A stretch of 64,000 bases of DNA from Aliiroseovarius sp. S1339. Lineage in GTDB: Bacteria; Pseudomonadota; Alphaproteobacteria; Rhodobacterales; Rhodobacteraceae. The stretch spans positions 62,001 through 126,000 of the forward strand of contig NZ_JALPQG010000001.1 in NCBI RefSeq assembly GCF_023195695.1, in the 5' to 3' direction. Positions 56,661 to 64,000 of this stretch are shown one piece after another. Within the stretch, counting starts at the first letter, position 1; the number at the start of each line of letters is the position of its first letter. The position numbers were made by a program, and so were the translations under genes. The notes beneath the pieces are model-generated. The model saw only the letters and a program-made list of their open reading frames with translations. It did no database searches and was not told where the DNA came from.

Positions 56661-58286
56661 TTAACCCCCTACGCCGCCAAGCGCCACCCCGGCGTTCTGC
56701 AGCGCGTCCCAAATCTTGGCGTCACGTCCATAAACGTCGCGACGATAGTTCATCCGCCCCTTGGCCGGCGCGACGGCCGTGCGATAAACCAGATGCACCG
56801 GCACCGGTTCGTTCAGGTCGATCCGCGTCTCGCGACCGGTGTTCAGAACCTTGTGGAACGTGCCTTTCGGGTCCGCGCTCTGCTTCGCCAGCAGGGCATA
56901 GGCAAAATCGAACGGATCGCTCAGCCGGATGCAGCCATGGCTGAAGGCGCGCACTTCACGGCCAAACAGGCTTTTTGACGGTGTGTCATGCAGGTAGATG
57001 TTGTGTTTGTTCGGGAACATGAACTTCACCAACCCAAGCGCATTTCGGCTGGATGGGGGCTGCTTGATCGCAAAGGGAAAGGACTTTGCAGAGAACGCAT
57101 TGAAGTTCACCGCAGATCGGTTGACCACACGGCCCCGGCTGTCGATCAGTTTCAGGTGGCTAACAGCATTGGGATTGCGCTTGAGCATCGGCAGATACTC
57201 TTTCGTCGCGATCGAGCGTGGAACGTTCCAGGTCGGGTTCACCACCAAGAACTCCATCACATCCGAGAATTCTGGGCTGCGGCGGTCATGCACGTTTTTG
57301 CCAATCACCGAACGGGTCGCAAACGTTACGCGCCCGCCGTCGACAATTTGGGCAGTGAAATCGGTTAGGTTCACCCACACATGGCGTGTGCCGCGGTCGA
57401 TATTGGTCCAGCGTTCCCGCTCCATCGCCACAAGGATCGAGGCCAGACGCTTTCTAAGCGGTGTGTTGATGGCGGCCATCGTGCCGGGTCCAGCGACGCC
57501 ATCGGCGTCCATCCCATGGTCTTCCTGGAACTGCTGCACGGCCTTCTGGATCGAGGCATCATAGGATTGGCTGGCCGATCGGTTCAGATATCCCATATGG
57601 ATCAAGCGGTTACGCAAAGAGACCACTGCCACGCCAGCCTCGCCGGGTTTTAGCGATTTGGCGGGCACAGGTTCGCCCCATCCACCGTTGGCAAGCCGTT
57701 TTTCCAACCGCAGCTTTTCTTTCATCAACCGGGCGTATTCCGGTGATTTGGGCGGCAGCGATTTCAAAAAACCGTTGGGGCTTGATTTGACAAAACCCGC
57801 CAGAAGCTCAGCCCCGCTTTTTCGTGGCACTTTGCGCACAATGCCGCTGTCCACCTTCGATGGGGTCAGGACACCGCTGTTGACGCCATGGGCATAGGCC
57901 AGAAACAGTTTAGACATCGCGACTTCAAGACGGCCAAGATCGCGCAGGCTTTCCACGCTTTTCAACTGGGTCATCAAAGACGCGGTGTCATAGGCAGGCA
58001 ATCCATGGTCGCTGGCCGTCGCCAACGCTTTTAACAGCGCGCTGCGCCGCGCAGTGTCATCCGGGTTCGTTCCGGTCCAGATCGGCTGGTAACCATTAGC
58101 CCGATAGAATTCGGCAATTTCCGCATCACGTGCGGCAGCTTCCGCCACGGCTTGCGCGAAGGCCGACACTTTGGTTTGCGCCTGCGTTGGCACAGCCGTT
58201 GTTGTGAAAAGGAAAATCCCCAGAATTGCGGCAAAAACTGCCGTGAAAAAAGAGGAACGACGTCGTGGCAGCGCGTTCTTAATCAT
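56661..58286 (-). CDS. L,D-transpeptidase family protein (YcbB/LdtD-like)
   Basis: The 541-residue protein has an N-terminal membrane or signal segment (MIKNALPRRRSSFFTAVFAAILGIFLFTTTA), a peptidoglycan-binding domain (AVQQFQEDHGMDADGVAGPGTMAAINTPL), and a YkuD domain whose catalytic stretch is FSHGCIRLSDPFDFAYAL (Cys near 454). Such enzymes make 3-3 crosslinks between meso-diaminopimelate residues of peptidoglycan. I chose the ATG at 58284-58286, with GGGCGAG before it; the frame is open to 58457. lpxD follows after 55 bases, and the divergent DUF882 gene is a likely functional partner. Confidence 0.92.
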   Translation of the reverse strand: MIKNALPRRRSSFFTAVFAAILGIFLFTTTAVPTQAQTKVSAFAQAVAEAAARDAEIAEFYRANGYQPIWTGTNPDDTARRSALLKALATASDHGLPAYDTASLMTQLKSVESLRDLGRLEVAMSKLFLAYAHGVNSGVLTPSKVDSGIVRKVPRKSGAELLAGFVKSSPNGFLKSLPPKSPEYARLMKEKLRLEKRLANGGWGEPVPAKSLKPGEAGVAVVSLRNRLIHMGYLNRSASQSYDASIQKAVQQFQEDHGMDADGVAGPGTMAAINTPLRKRLASILVAMERERWTNIDRGTRHVWVNLTDFTAQIVDGGRVTFATRSVIGKNVHDRRSPEFSDVMEFLVVNPTWNVPRSIATKEYLPMLKRNPNAVSHLKLIDSRGRVVNRSAVNFNAFSAKSFPFAIKQPPSSRNALGLVKFMFPNKHNIYLHDTPSKSLFGREVRAFSHGCIRLSDPFDFAYALLAKQSADPKGTFHKVLNTGRETRIDLNEPVPVHLVYRTAVAPAKGRMNYRRDVYGRDAKIWDALQNAGVALGGVGG

Positions 58287-58635
58287 GTCTCGCCCAATAG
58301 TAAAACACCTGTAGTTGTTATAGGATATTCCACAATTGGCCCGTTCAAGTCCATTCACAAAGCCGATAAAAAGCCCGCTTAGAACGCGGCGTGTCTTTCG
58401 CCCCATGCTTTGGCGCGTTTGGGCCACTGTTAACCGCAAATTCACCGATTTCAGCAAAATTCTGCCGATTTAGCTTGAACACGTTAAGCATCAGAAATCT
58501 TTGCTTGGCCCGCGATTCGAGTTGTGCCATAACATCGGCAAGCTTGGGGAAGAGGCTTAAACACTTGTTGACCTGATCGGACAACGATCCACATCAGGCG
58601 CTGCAAAACAGGCAAGCGATGGGACACGCTGGGAC
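58287..58635. other. Gap between L,D-transpeptidase and DUF882 genes
   Basis: 349 bases between two divergent genes. It must contain both promoters. On the minus strand a TATAAC hexamer near 58319 could be a -10 element for the transpeptidase gene; on the plus strand TTGACC at about 58568 has no clear -10. A 79-codon open frame with TTG start (58345-58584, minus) has no ribosome site or recognisable sequence. I see no tRNA or convincing small RNA. Confidence 0.5.
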
Positions 58636-59217
58636 ATGACTATCGACAATTCGGTCGGATCTAAATCCATTTTAACTCGCCGCGGAGTGCTGGGGGCTTT
58701 TGCCGCCACAGCAGTTACTGCCGCGCCAATGTATGCAAATGCCGCTGGCTTCCTGCGTGGCGGGGGCGATGTCCGTCGACTCGCCATGTATTCTGGGCGC
58801 ACAGGCGAAACGATCAACATGATCTATTGGATCGAAGGCAAATACATCAAAGATGCCTTGAAAGAGATTAACCATTTCATGCGCGACTGGCGCACCGACC
58901 AGGCGATTAAGATCGACACGCGCACCGTCGACATCATGGCCGCTGCTCATGGGCTTATGGATGCCCGCGAGCCTTATATGATGTTGTCGGGTTATCGGTC
59001 GCCCAAGACCAACGCCATGCTTCGGTCGCGGTCGCGCGGCGTTGCCAAGAATTCTCTGCACATGAAGGGTCAGGCGGCAGATCTGCGACTGAAATCAAGG
59101 TCGGTCAATCAGATGTTCAAAGCGGCGGTGGCCTGTCATGGTGGCGGCGTCGGCAGGTACTCCGGTTCGAATTTTGTTCATATGGATTGCGGTGTAGTCC
59201 GCAGCTGGGGCCGGTAA
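58636..59217 (+). CDS. DUF882 protein, MepK-like murein endopeptidase, Tat signal
   Basis: The 193-residue protein starts with a Tat signal peptide (LTRRGVLGAFAATAVTAAPMYANA, cleavage after about residue 36). The mature part is a peptidase M15-like domain with SGYRSPKTNAMLRS, SLHMKGQAADLRLK (metal-binding His and Asp) and NFVHMDCG (second His). E. coli YcbK/MepK, of the same family, cleaves 3-3 crosslinks of peptidoglycan. In E. coli ycbB and ycbK lie next to each other; here the YcbB-like transpeptidase is divergent and adjacent, which supports the same pairing. Confidence 0.9.
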   Translation: MTIDNSVGSKSILTRRGVLGAFAATAVTAAPMYANAAGFLRGGGDVRRLAMYSGRTGETINMIYWIEGKYIKDALKEINHFMRDWRTDQAIKIDTRTVDIMAAAHGLMDAREPYMMLSGYRSPKTNAMLRSRSRGVAKNSLHMKGQAADLRLKSRSVNQMFKAAVACHGGGVGRYSGSNFVHMDCGVVRSWGR

Positions 59218-59252
59218 CGCGTCCCATGTCCACCCCTACCTAACAACGCGAC

Positions 59253-59285
59253 AAAGGCCCCCTGTTTGGTGGGCCTTTTCTTTTG
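59253..59285 (+). terminator. Terminator after the DUF882 gene
   Basis: Arms AAAGGCCC (59253-59260) and GGGCCTTT (59271-59278), ten-base loop, then TTCTTTTG. Confidence 0.75.
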
Positions 59286-59384
59286 TGTGTGGGGATGAGG
59301 TCTGACTAGGGCCACCCGCAACAATCTGATGACCAGCCCCCGACGGCAGCCTTACTCAACACGCTTGCGTGTTCAGATGATCCC

Positions 59385-60050
59385 TCAGCCTTTGTCAGGC
59401 ATCAGGCGACCGGGCTCGTTCGTTTCCAGATAGGCTTCCTGTTCCGGCGTTAGTTCAATGCAGTCATACCCCGTCACCATCGGGCGAACATGTTCGCGGA
59501 ACCCGTGCCCCACCGTCAGAAGGTAGACATGGGTAATAACGAAAGCTGCAATGACATAGGCTGCCAGCAGATGCACATTGGCGATAACGTAAAGCGCGAA
59601 TGTTGACCCCTCTTCGGCAGCCCAGAAATTATAGGTCAGATACAGCAGACCCGACCCCCAGATCGCCGGAAACACCACCATCTTCAGACCAAAATATGTA
59701 AGCGCCTGAAGGGGGTTATGTTTGCGCCAGAAAATCTTGCGGTACGGGGGCTCTTCGCCCTTGAACACGCCGTAAGCATAGAAGCGCGCCATTTTGAAAA
59801 GACCTTCCAGATGCGGCACGAACTGGCGCCAGGTTCCGGTTGTGAACAGCCAGAACGTGGCAAAAATCCACACCGCCAACAGGATCAGCGCCGCGATCGT
59901 GTGCAGCATCACCGCCGGGCCGAACGGCAGCAGCGAATGCATTCCGTTCAAACCGAAACCGGTGAACAACAAGACCATGATCATCACCATCTGCGTCCAA
60001 TGCCACAAACGTTCAAACCGCGGGTAAACCTTTACAATGCGTTTAGCCAT
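59385..60050 (-). CDS. Cytochrome b/b6 domain protein, membrane partner of the octaheme cytochrome
   Basis: The 221-residue protein has four membrane segments of the b561/formate dehydrogenase gamma type. Candidate heme ligands are the histidines in ERLWHWTQM, VMLHTIAALI, VHLLAAYVIAAFV and ITHVYLLTVGHGFREHVRP. Such subunits pass electrons between the quinone pool and a periplasmic enzyme. I chose the ATG at 60048-60050; the frame is open to 60110 but that overlaps the upstream gene. Its start overlaps the end of the octaheme cytochrome gene by eight bases, so the two are coupled. Confidence 0.9.
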   Translation of the reverse strand: MAKRIVKVYPRFERLWHWTQMVMIMVLLFTGFGLNGMHSLLPFGPAVMLHTIAALILLAVWIFATFWLFTTGTWRQFVPHLEGLFKMARFYAYGVFKGEEPPYRKIFWRKHNPLQALTYFGLKMVVFPAIWGSGLLYLTYNFWAAEEGSTFALYVIANVHLLAAYVIAAFVITHVYLLTVGHGFREHVRPMVTGYDCIELTPEQEAYLETNEPGRLMPDKG

Positions 60051-61701
60051 GATCCGTGCCTCCTTTGCGACCACCAACGATGCGCAGAATAATGTGAAGT
60101 CCCACACCAAGAATTGTCAGTGCGACCAGCGCCATGCCCAACAGGCCGATGGGTGAACGCGGGTTGGTGCCGGGCATATAGACGGCAGCGATCCCGTCCA
60201 GTCGTCCGTTTTCCGCATGGCAGGCCGCACAATCCACAGCGTCCGTGGCAGGCGCAACCATATGGGTGATCGGCCAATACATCTGCGTGTCGACAAAATC
60301 GAAATTGCCGGAATATTCCTGCCCGGCGGCCTTCATCCCGGCCTCGATCGCTTTGGACCAATCAAAGTTGGTCCAAAACGCGGTGTCGGTGGTTGGCCCC
60401 CAAACATGGGAATAGGCCAGCTTGTTGCTGCCGGTGTCGTAAGACTGCCGCCCCTCCATCCGTTTGAAGGGCCAAATCCGGCTGTCTATGCCACCCGGCT
60501 CGCCGTTGATCCGGTTTACCTCGACCATAGTGGCCGGGTCGATCACCTCATCAGTGGCGTATTCCACATGGCCGTTGAACCACGCATAATGCGGCACGAC
60601 ATCCTCGCCCCAATCGAAATCGCCCTTGGTCGACAGATATGTGTGCAGCGCTTGGCCGTCGGACTGAATGAAATTGCTTTCATGCATCGGTTTGCCCGCC
60701 GCATCCAACCGACCGGCAGTGGACCAGTCCCAATAAGTCTTGGTCGCCACGCCGCCACGCGCGAATTCGGGGATATGGCAGCTTTGGCACGCCACCTTAT
60801 CGGTGTGGTCATTCAACTTCACACCTTTGATGTTTAATGGGTGCGGATCGCTGTCATGACAGCTTTCACAGGTCGCCGCGGTGCGCACCGCGCCCGGCTT
60901 GCCGGTGCCGATCATATCCTTCGCGACCGTGTCGTAACGCGACCCGGCCCAATTGTGCTTGTCTTCGACATGGCAGGTTGAGCATGTGAAATTCAGCCCA
61001 TCGGGTGCCATATGCACATCAACCTCTTTCGGCGGCGCGTAGAGCACCGAACTGAGGTCGCCATGTTTTACATTGTCCCCGCCGCCCCCGTAAAAGTGGC
61101 AGTTGCCGCAATTGTCCCGCCCCGGCATGCCCACCGACTGTGCCGCCTTGGTCAAGTCGACCGGCCACGCAAGCGACCCGGTGATCGTCTTGGTGCCGGG
61201 TTTCACGGGATCTAACGGCGGATGACCTGCACCGGTGGCCGTCTTGGTGTATTGGCCTGACCGGTCGTGGCAGACCAGACAGTCGGGCGCGACGCCAGCC
61301 TCTGCGGGTGTGACCGACATATCGTCCCAGCCGTAACCCGCGTGACACGAGGTGCATCGTGCCTCGTTCCCCGCAACGTTGCCGCAGAACGCGTTGATCA
61401 CCTTGGATTTCCCCAGATTTTGACCGCTGTCGCTTTGGTAATCCCATGTAAAATGAATGGCATGCATAAGCTGGTCATCTGCCGCGTTGTGGCAGGACAG
61501 ACAGGCCTGTGTCACCTCGGGACCCGTCGCGAACTTTTTCTGAAGGACCTCAAGCTTTGAATGGTCCACCGTCGCATTTGTCGGGATGGCTGGCGGTTCA
61601 GGTGGTGGTGTCGGGCTTGCGCTCTGACCCTCGGCTAAAGCAAAACCCGCCACGCCGGCGCATAAAATAAGGACAAACGGGACCGCTAGGTAACGTCTCA
61701 T
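60043..61701 (-). CDS. Octaheme c-type cytochrome, tetrathionate reductase family
   Basis: The 552-residue periplasmic protein has a signal peptide (MRRYLAVPFVLILCAGVAGFALA) and exactly eight CXXCH motifs: CLSCH, CTSCH, CLVCH, CGNCH, CSTCH, CESCH, CQSCH and CAACH. A C-terminal membrane segment (GLLGMALVALTILGVGLHIIL) anchors it. Size, heme number and spacing fit the octaheme tetrathionate reductase (OTR) family; purified OTR reduces tetrathionate, nitrite and hydroxylamine. I chose the ATG at 61699-61701 with GAGGAGAGG before it. The downstream cytochrome b gene is coupled by overlap. An AT-rich inverted repeat overlaps the likely -10 element. Confidence 0.93.
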   Translation of the reverse strand: MRRYLAVPFVLILCAGVAGFALAEGQSASPTPPPEPPAIPTNATVDHSKLEVLQKKFATGPEVTQACLSCHNAADDQLMHAIHFTWDYQSDSGQNLGKSKVINAFCGNVAGNEARCTSCHAGYGWDDMSVTPAEAGVAPDCLVCHDRSGQYTKTATGAGHPPLDPVKPGTKTITGSLAWPVDLTKAAQSVGMPGRDNCGNCHFYGGGGDNVKHGDLSSVLYAPPKEVDVHMAPDGLNFTCSTCHVEDKHNWAGSRYDTVAKDMIGTGKPGAVRTAATCESCHDSDPHPLNIKGVKLNDHTDKVACQSCHIPEFARGGVATKTYWDWSTAGRLDAAGKPMHESNFIQSDGQALHTYLSTKGDFDWGEDVVPHYAWFNGHVEYATDEVIDPATMVEVNRINGEPGGIDSRIWPFKRMEGRQSYDTGSNKLAYSHVWGPTTDTAFWTNFDWSKAIEAGMKAAGQEYSGNFDFVDTQMYWPITHMVAPATDAVDCAACHAENGRLDGIAAVYMPGTNPRSPIGLLGMALVALTILGVGLHIILRIVGGRKGGTDHG

Positions 61702-61741
61702 GGCTATGCCTCTCCTCATCTCCGGTTCGCGCGGCGGAGGA

Positions 61742-61765
61742 AAACATTCACTATATCTAATGTTT
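61742..61765 (-). promoter_or_regulatory. Inverted repeat overlapping the probable octaheme operon promoter
   Basis: Arms AAACATT (61742-61748) and AATGTTT (61759-61765) with ten bases between. On the minus strand a TATAGT hexamer (61755-61750) lies in the spacer and would serve as -10; the -35 is poor. The region is AT-rich while its surroundings are GC-rich. A repressor operator is plausible. Confidence 0.5.
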
Positions 61766-61895
61766 ATATGCTAATCGCCCCTAAGGATATGGACCAAAAT
61801 GACGCATCCTTTAGCCGCGCGCGCGATCTTTCCCGCGCGCGATTGACCGCGCCACAACCGTTTGGCATCGTCGCGCAACATTTTACGAGGTGGCG

Positions 61896-62636
61896 ATGAA
61901 ACCCTTTCTGATCTTACAATTGCGCCCTGAGGCTGACGCATCGGACGACGAGTTCGACGCTTTCCTGACCAAAGGTGGGCTGGCGCAAGACGAGGTGCAC
62001 CGCATCCGCCTGGATCAACAGGACATTCCCGCTGACCTGTCCCTAACAAATTACTCCGGCGTGATTGTCGGCGGCGGGCCCGGTTGTGTTTCGGATGCCC
62101 CCGAAAAAAAACAGCCGGTCGAGGCCAAGATCGAGGCGGAGTGTCTGGCGCTCATGCCCGAAATCACCGCCCGCGACCTGCCGTTTTTGGGGTGCTGCTA
62201 TGGGATCGGCATCCTTGGTCATCATCTGGAGCCCGGTTCCGTGTCGAAAAAAAGCTATGGCGAGCCGGTCAGCGCCAGCCCTTGCCGGGTGACTGCTGAG
62301 GGGCGCAATGACCCGCTGCTGGCAAACATCCCCGACGCGTTCGAAGCCTTCGTTGGCCACAAAGAAGCGATGCAGCACCTGCCAGATGGCTGCACTCAAC
62401 TCGTAACGTCGGCGCCTTGCCCGTTCCAGATGATCCGCTATGGACAAAACGTCTATGCCACGCAGTTTCATCCCGAAGCGGACGCTGGAAATTTCGAAAC
62501 CCGCATTGGAATCTACAAACATCACGGGTATTTTCCACCCGAGGAAGCCGAGGCTCTTGTGGATATGGTCCATGCTGCGAACGTGCACGCGCCTGCACAG
62601 ATTCTAAGGAATTTCGTGAAACGGTATCGGGATTGA
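61896..62636 (+). CDS. Class-I glutamine amidotransferase (GMP synthase-like)
   Basis: The 246-residue protein has the triad: Cys101 in LGCCYGIGILGHHL, and the His and Glu in QFHPEADAGN. It is a free-standing amidotransferase, or a family member with another role such as gamma-glutamyl hydrolysis; it carries no partner domain. I chose the ATG at 61896-61898 (ACGAGG upstream); GTG at 61890 is an alternative. It is divergent from the octaheme operon and convergent with the GcvT-type oxidoreductase. The substrate is unknown. Confidence 0.88.
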   Translation: MKPFLILQLRPEADASDDEFDAFLTKGGLAQDEVHRIRLDQQDIPADLSLTNYSGVIVGGGPGCVSDAPEKKQPVEAKIEAECLALMPEITARDLPFLGCCYGIGILGHHLEPGSVSKKSYGEPVSASPCRVTAEGRNDPLLANIPDAFEAFVGHKEAMQHLPDGCTQLVTSAPCPFQMIRYGQNVYATQFHPEADAGNFETRIGIYKHHGYFPPEEAEALVDMVHAANVHAPAQILRNFVKRYRD

Positions 62637-62771
62637 TCCTCCAACCTGTTTTTTGAAAAACAAATAAACCGTACACGCGAGAGGATACCAACCTCGCGCC
62701 TTGTCCTTCGATTGGCTGCGCAAATGTGTGGTGCCCAGTGGTGCGAGATCCTTAGTCGGTCAACCTTTGAT

Positions 62772-64000
62772 CTACATGCGCGCCCGCGCGCTGGTTGGAT
62801 CATACATACTGTCGCCAACCACCACGGCGTCGCGCATTTCGTTGTGGATCAGCACCTGAAGCCGCGCGCCTTCCACAGCATGTTCGGGTAGCACAAGAGC
62901 CATCGCGATGTCATGGCTAAAAAAGTAAGAGAACCCGCCCGACGTCACCCGCCCGACAAGTGCGCCGTCTGCATAGACCCCTTCATCAGCGACGACAGAT
63001 GTGTCGCGCGACGGCAGTTTCAGGGTGACAAGAATGCGGCCCAATCCGGCCTTTTCTTGTTGTTGCAAAGCGTCCCGTCCGATGAACTCGCCCTTGTCCA
63101 GCTTTACAAACCGGCCAAGCCCCGCCTCTAGCGGCGAGATGTCCTGCCCTAACTCGCGGTGCAGCGCACGGTAGGATTTTTCCAGCCGCATCGATTCGAG
63201 GGCTTTCAGGCCAAAGGGCACCAGCCCATGCGCCGCGCCTGCGTTCAGCAAAGTCTCGACCAAATGGCGGTTATAGGCGACCGGGTGGTGCAACTCCCAC
63301 CCCAGCTCGCCGGTATAGCTGACCCGGATAAGATGCACGTCGCGCGCATAGCCGACTTCGCCCATCTGGGCTGATAACCAAGGAAAGGCATCGTTTGACA
63401 GGTCGTTATCGGTCAGCGGTTGAAGGATGTCGCGCGATTTGGGGCCCGCAATCGCAACAACCCCCATCTGTTCGGATACATTTTCCAGCGTCACACTGCC
63501 ATCTTGCGGCAGAAGGCGGGAAAGCTGGTCAAAATTATAGGCCTCGCCATTTGGGGTGCTGACCAGATAGAACGCGTTCTGCGCATACCTGATGACGGTG
63601 TATTCGCCGTCAACGCCACCCGCCGGGTTACACACAACGCTCAGCACCAGACTCCCGATTTTTGGCAGAGAATTGGCGATGATCCCGTCCAGCCAGCGCG
63701 CCGCGCCCTCTCCTTTCACCCAGAATTTTGTCATTGGCGACATTTCAATCAGGCCCGCGGCGGTGCGGGTCGCGCGCACCTCATTCTCCACGAATTTCAT
63801 GTGGTCTGTCTTGCGAAAGCTGTATTCCGGCACAGCCAGTTCAATCGTTGGCGCGAACCAGCTTGGCAATTCATAGCCGTCCAGACTGGTCCAAACCGCG
63901 CCCTTGGCCGTCAAAAGGTCGTATGATCCGACGGTTTTCAGGGGCCGCGCACCGGGAAAGTCTTCGCCGGGCACGCGGGCATGCATATGGCGACCCCAAG
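62772..64000 (-). CDS. FAD-dependent oxidoreductase, GcvT-domain C-terminal part (partial)
   Basis: The frame stays open from the stop at 62772 to the right edge, so the N-terminus is missing; the visible 409 codons form an aminomethyltransferase (GcvT) module (EMSPMTKFWVKGEGAARWLDGI, GPKSRDILQPLTDND, VSYTGELGWELHHPV, PFGLKALESMRLEKSYRA) typical of the C-terminal half of dimethylglycine/sarcosine dehydrogenase-like enzymes of about 800 residues. These oxidise methylated amines and pass the methyl group to tetrahydrofolate. The FAD domain would lie outside the window. It is convergent with the amidotransferase gene. A weak hairpin and AT-rich stretch lie between the two genes. Confidence 0.88.
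   Translation of the reverse strand, partial: WGRHMHARVPGEDFPGARPLKTVGSYDLLTAKGAVWTSLDGYELPSWFAPTIELAVPEYSFRKTDHMKFVENEVRATRTAAGLIEMSPMTKFWVKGEGAARWLDGIIANSLPKIGSLVLSVVCNPAGGVDGEYTVIRYAQNAFYLVSTPNGEAYNFDQLSRLLPQDGSVTLENVSEQMGVVAIAGPKSRDILQPLTDNDLSNDAFPWLSAQMGEVGYARDVHLIRVSYTGELGWELHHPVAYNRHLVETLLNAGAAHGLVPFGLKALESMRLEKSYRALHRELGQDISPLEAGLGRFVKLDKGEFIGRDALQQQEKAGLGRILVTLKLPSRDTSVVADEGVYADGALVGRVTSGGFSYFFSHDIAMALVLPEHAVEGARLQVLIHNEMRDAVVVGDSMYDPTSARARM

Noticed and set aside
58345-58584. A 79-codon minus-strand frame in the LDT-DUF882 gap
   Set aside because: TTG start, no ribosome site, no recognisable composition, and it lies within the likely promoter region.
61801-61860. CGCGCGCGAT repeated twice near 61.8 kb
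   Set aside because: Short, GC-rich and imperfectly spaced; likely chance in this base composition.

Overview
The window reads as a chromosomal core segment of an alphaproteobacterium of the order Rhodobacterales (Roseobacter/Rhodobacter group). The evidence is the dusB(nifR3)-ntrB-ntrC-ntrY-ntrX-trkA-trkH-hfq-hflX block, a fused ispDF, an NtrC and an NtrX that both lack the sigma-54 contact loop, a Mg-type HemB, DUF882/MepK and IalB proteins, and protein sequences throughout that look like Roseobacter homologues. I see no rRNA, tRNA, CRISPR array, insertion sequence or prophage. Gene density is high and most genes are ordinary housekeeping genes.

Layout. 1-7.5 kb: the N-terminal end of an M32 carboxypeptidase, heme A synthase, gyrA, trmFO, gluQ, hisI and a NifU-like scaffold protein. 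7.5-12.2 kb: a tiny membrane protein gene with a GAAC-repeat (LexA-type) upstream region, then recG and ligA. 12.4-16 kb: DUF502 protein, LysE-type exporter, patatin hydrolase and 3-hydroxybutyrate dehydrogenase, then an intergenic region with a well-formed orphan small RNA gene. 16-22.7 kb: YejA-like binding protein, DUF302 protein, XRE-cupin regulator, acyl-CoA ligase, DsbA-like protein and MFS exporter. 22.7-33.8 kb: mfd, a small membrane protein, hemB, a SYLF lipoprotein, a beta-hydroxyacid dehydrogenase, a penicillin-acylase family hydrolase, then hflX and hfq. 34-44.3 kb: the Trk potassium uptake genes and the Ntr nitrogen-control genes. 44.4-48 kb: ispDF, pgpA, a CinA-family gene and an ammonium transporter preceded by two NtrC-type palindromes. 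48-53.9 kb: MmgE/PrpD, CorC/HlyC, a small secreted protein, a HerA-like ATPase, a 542-base region with two probable small RNA units, and an IalB protein. 54-59.2 kb: an envelope operon (L,D-transpeptidase, LpxD, acyl carrier protein, ketoacyl synthase) divergent from a MepK-like DUF882 protein. 59.4-64 kb: a cytochrome b and an octaheme cytochrome c, a class-I glutamine amidotransferase, and the C-terminal part of a GcvT-type FAD oxidoreductase.

How the parts fit. The nitrogen genes form a closed circuit: NtrB/NtrC with an NtrC of the Rhodobacter sigma-70 type, and an amt gene with tandem CGCC-N9-GGCG-like sites and no visible sigma-54 promoter. The envelope operon joins 3-3 crosslink formation (LDT), the probable 3-3 hydrolase (DUF882) and a lipid A acylation module with its own acyl carrier protein. 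The most novel material is small: a 40-residue membrane protein with a LexA-type operator, an orphan 76-nt RNA at 15.8-15.9 kb, and a CcsR/cuckoo-like RNA with an anti-Shine-Dalgarno loop at 52.8 kb. Non-coding calls rest on reading promoters, stems and U-runs by eye, not on alignment.
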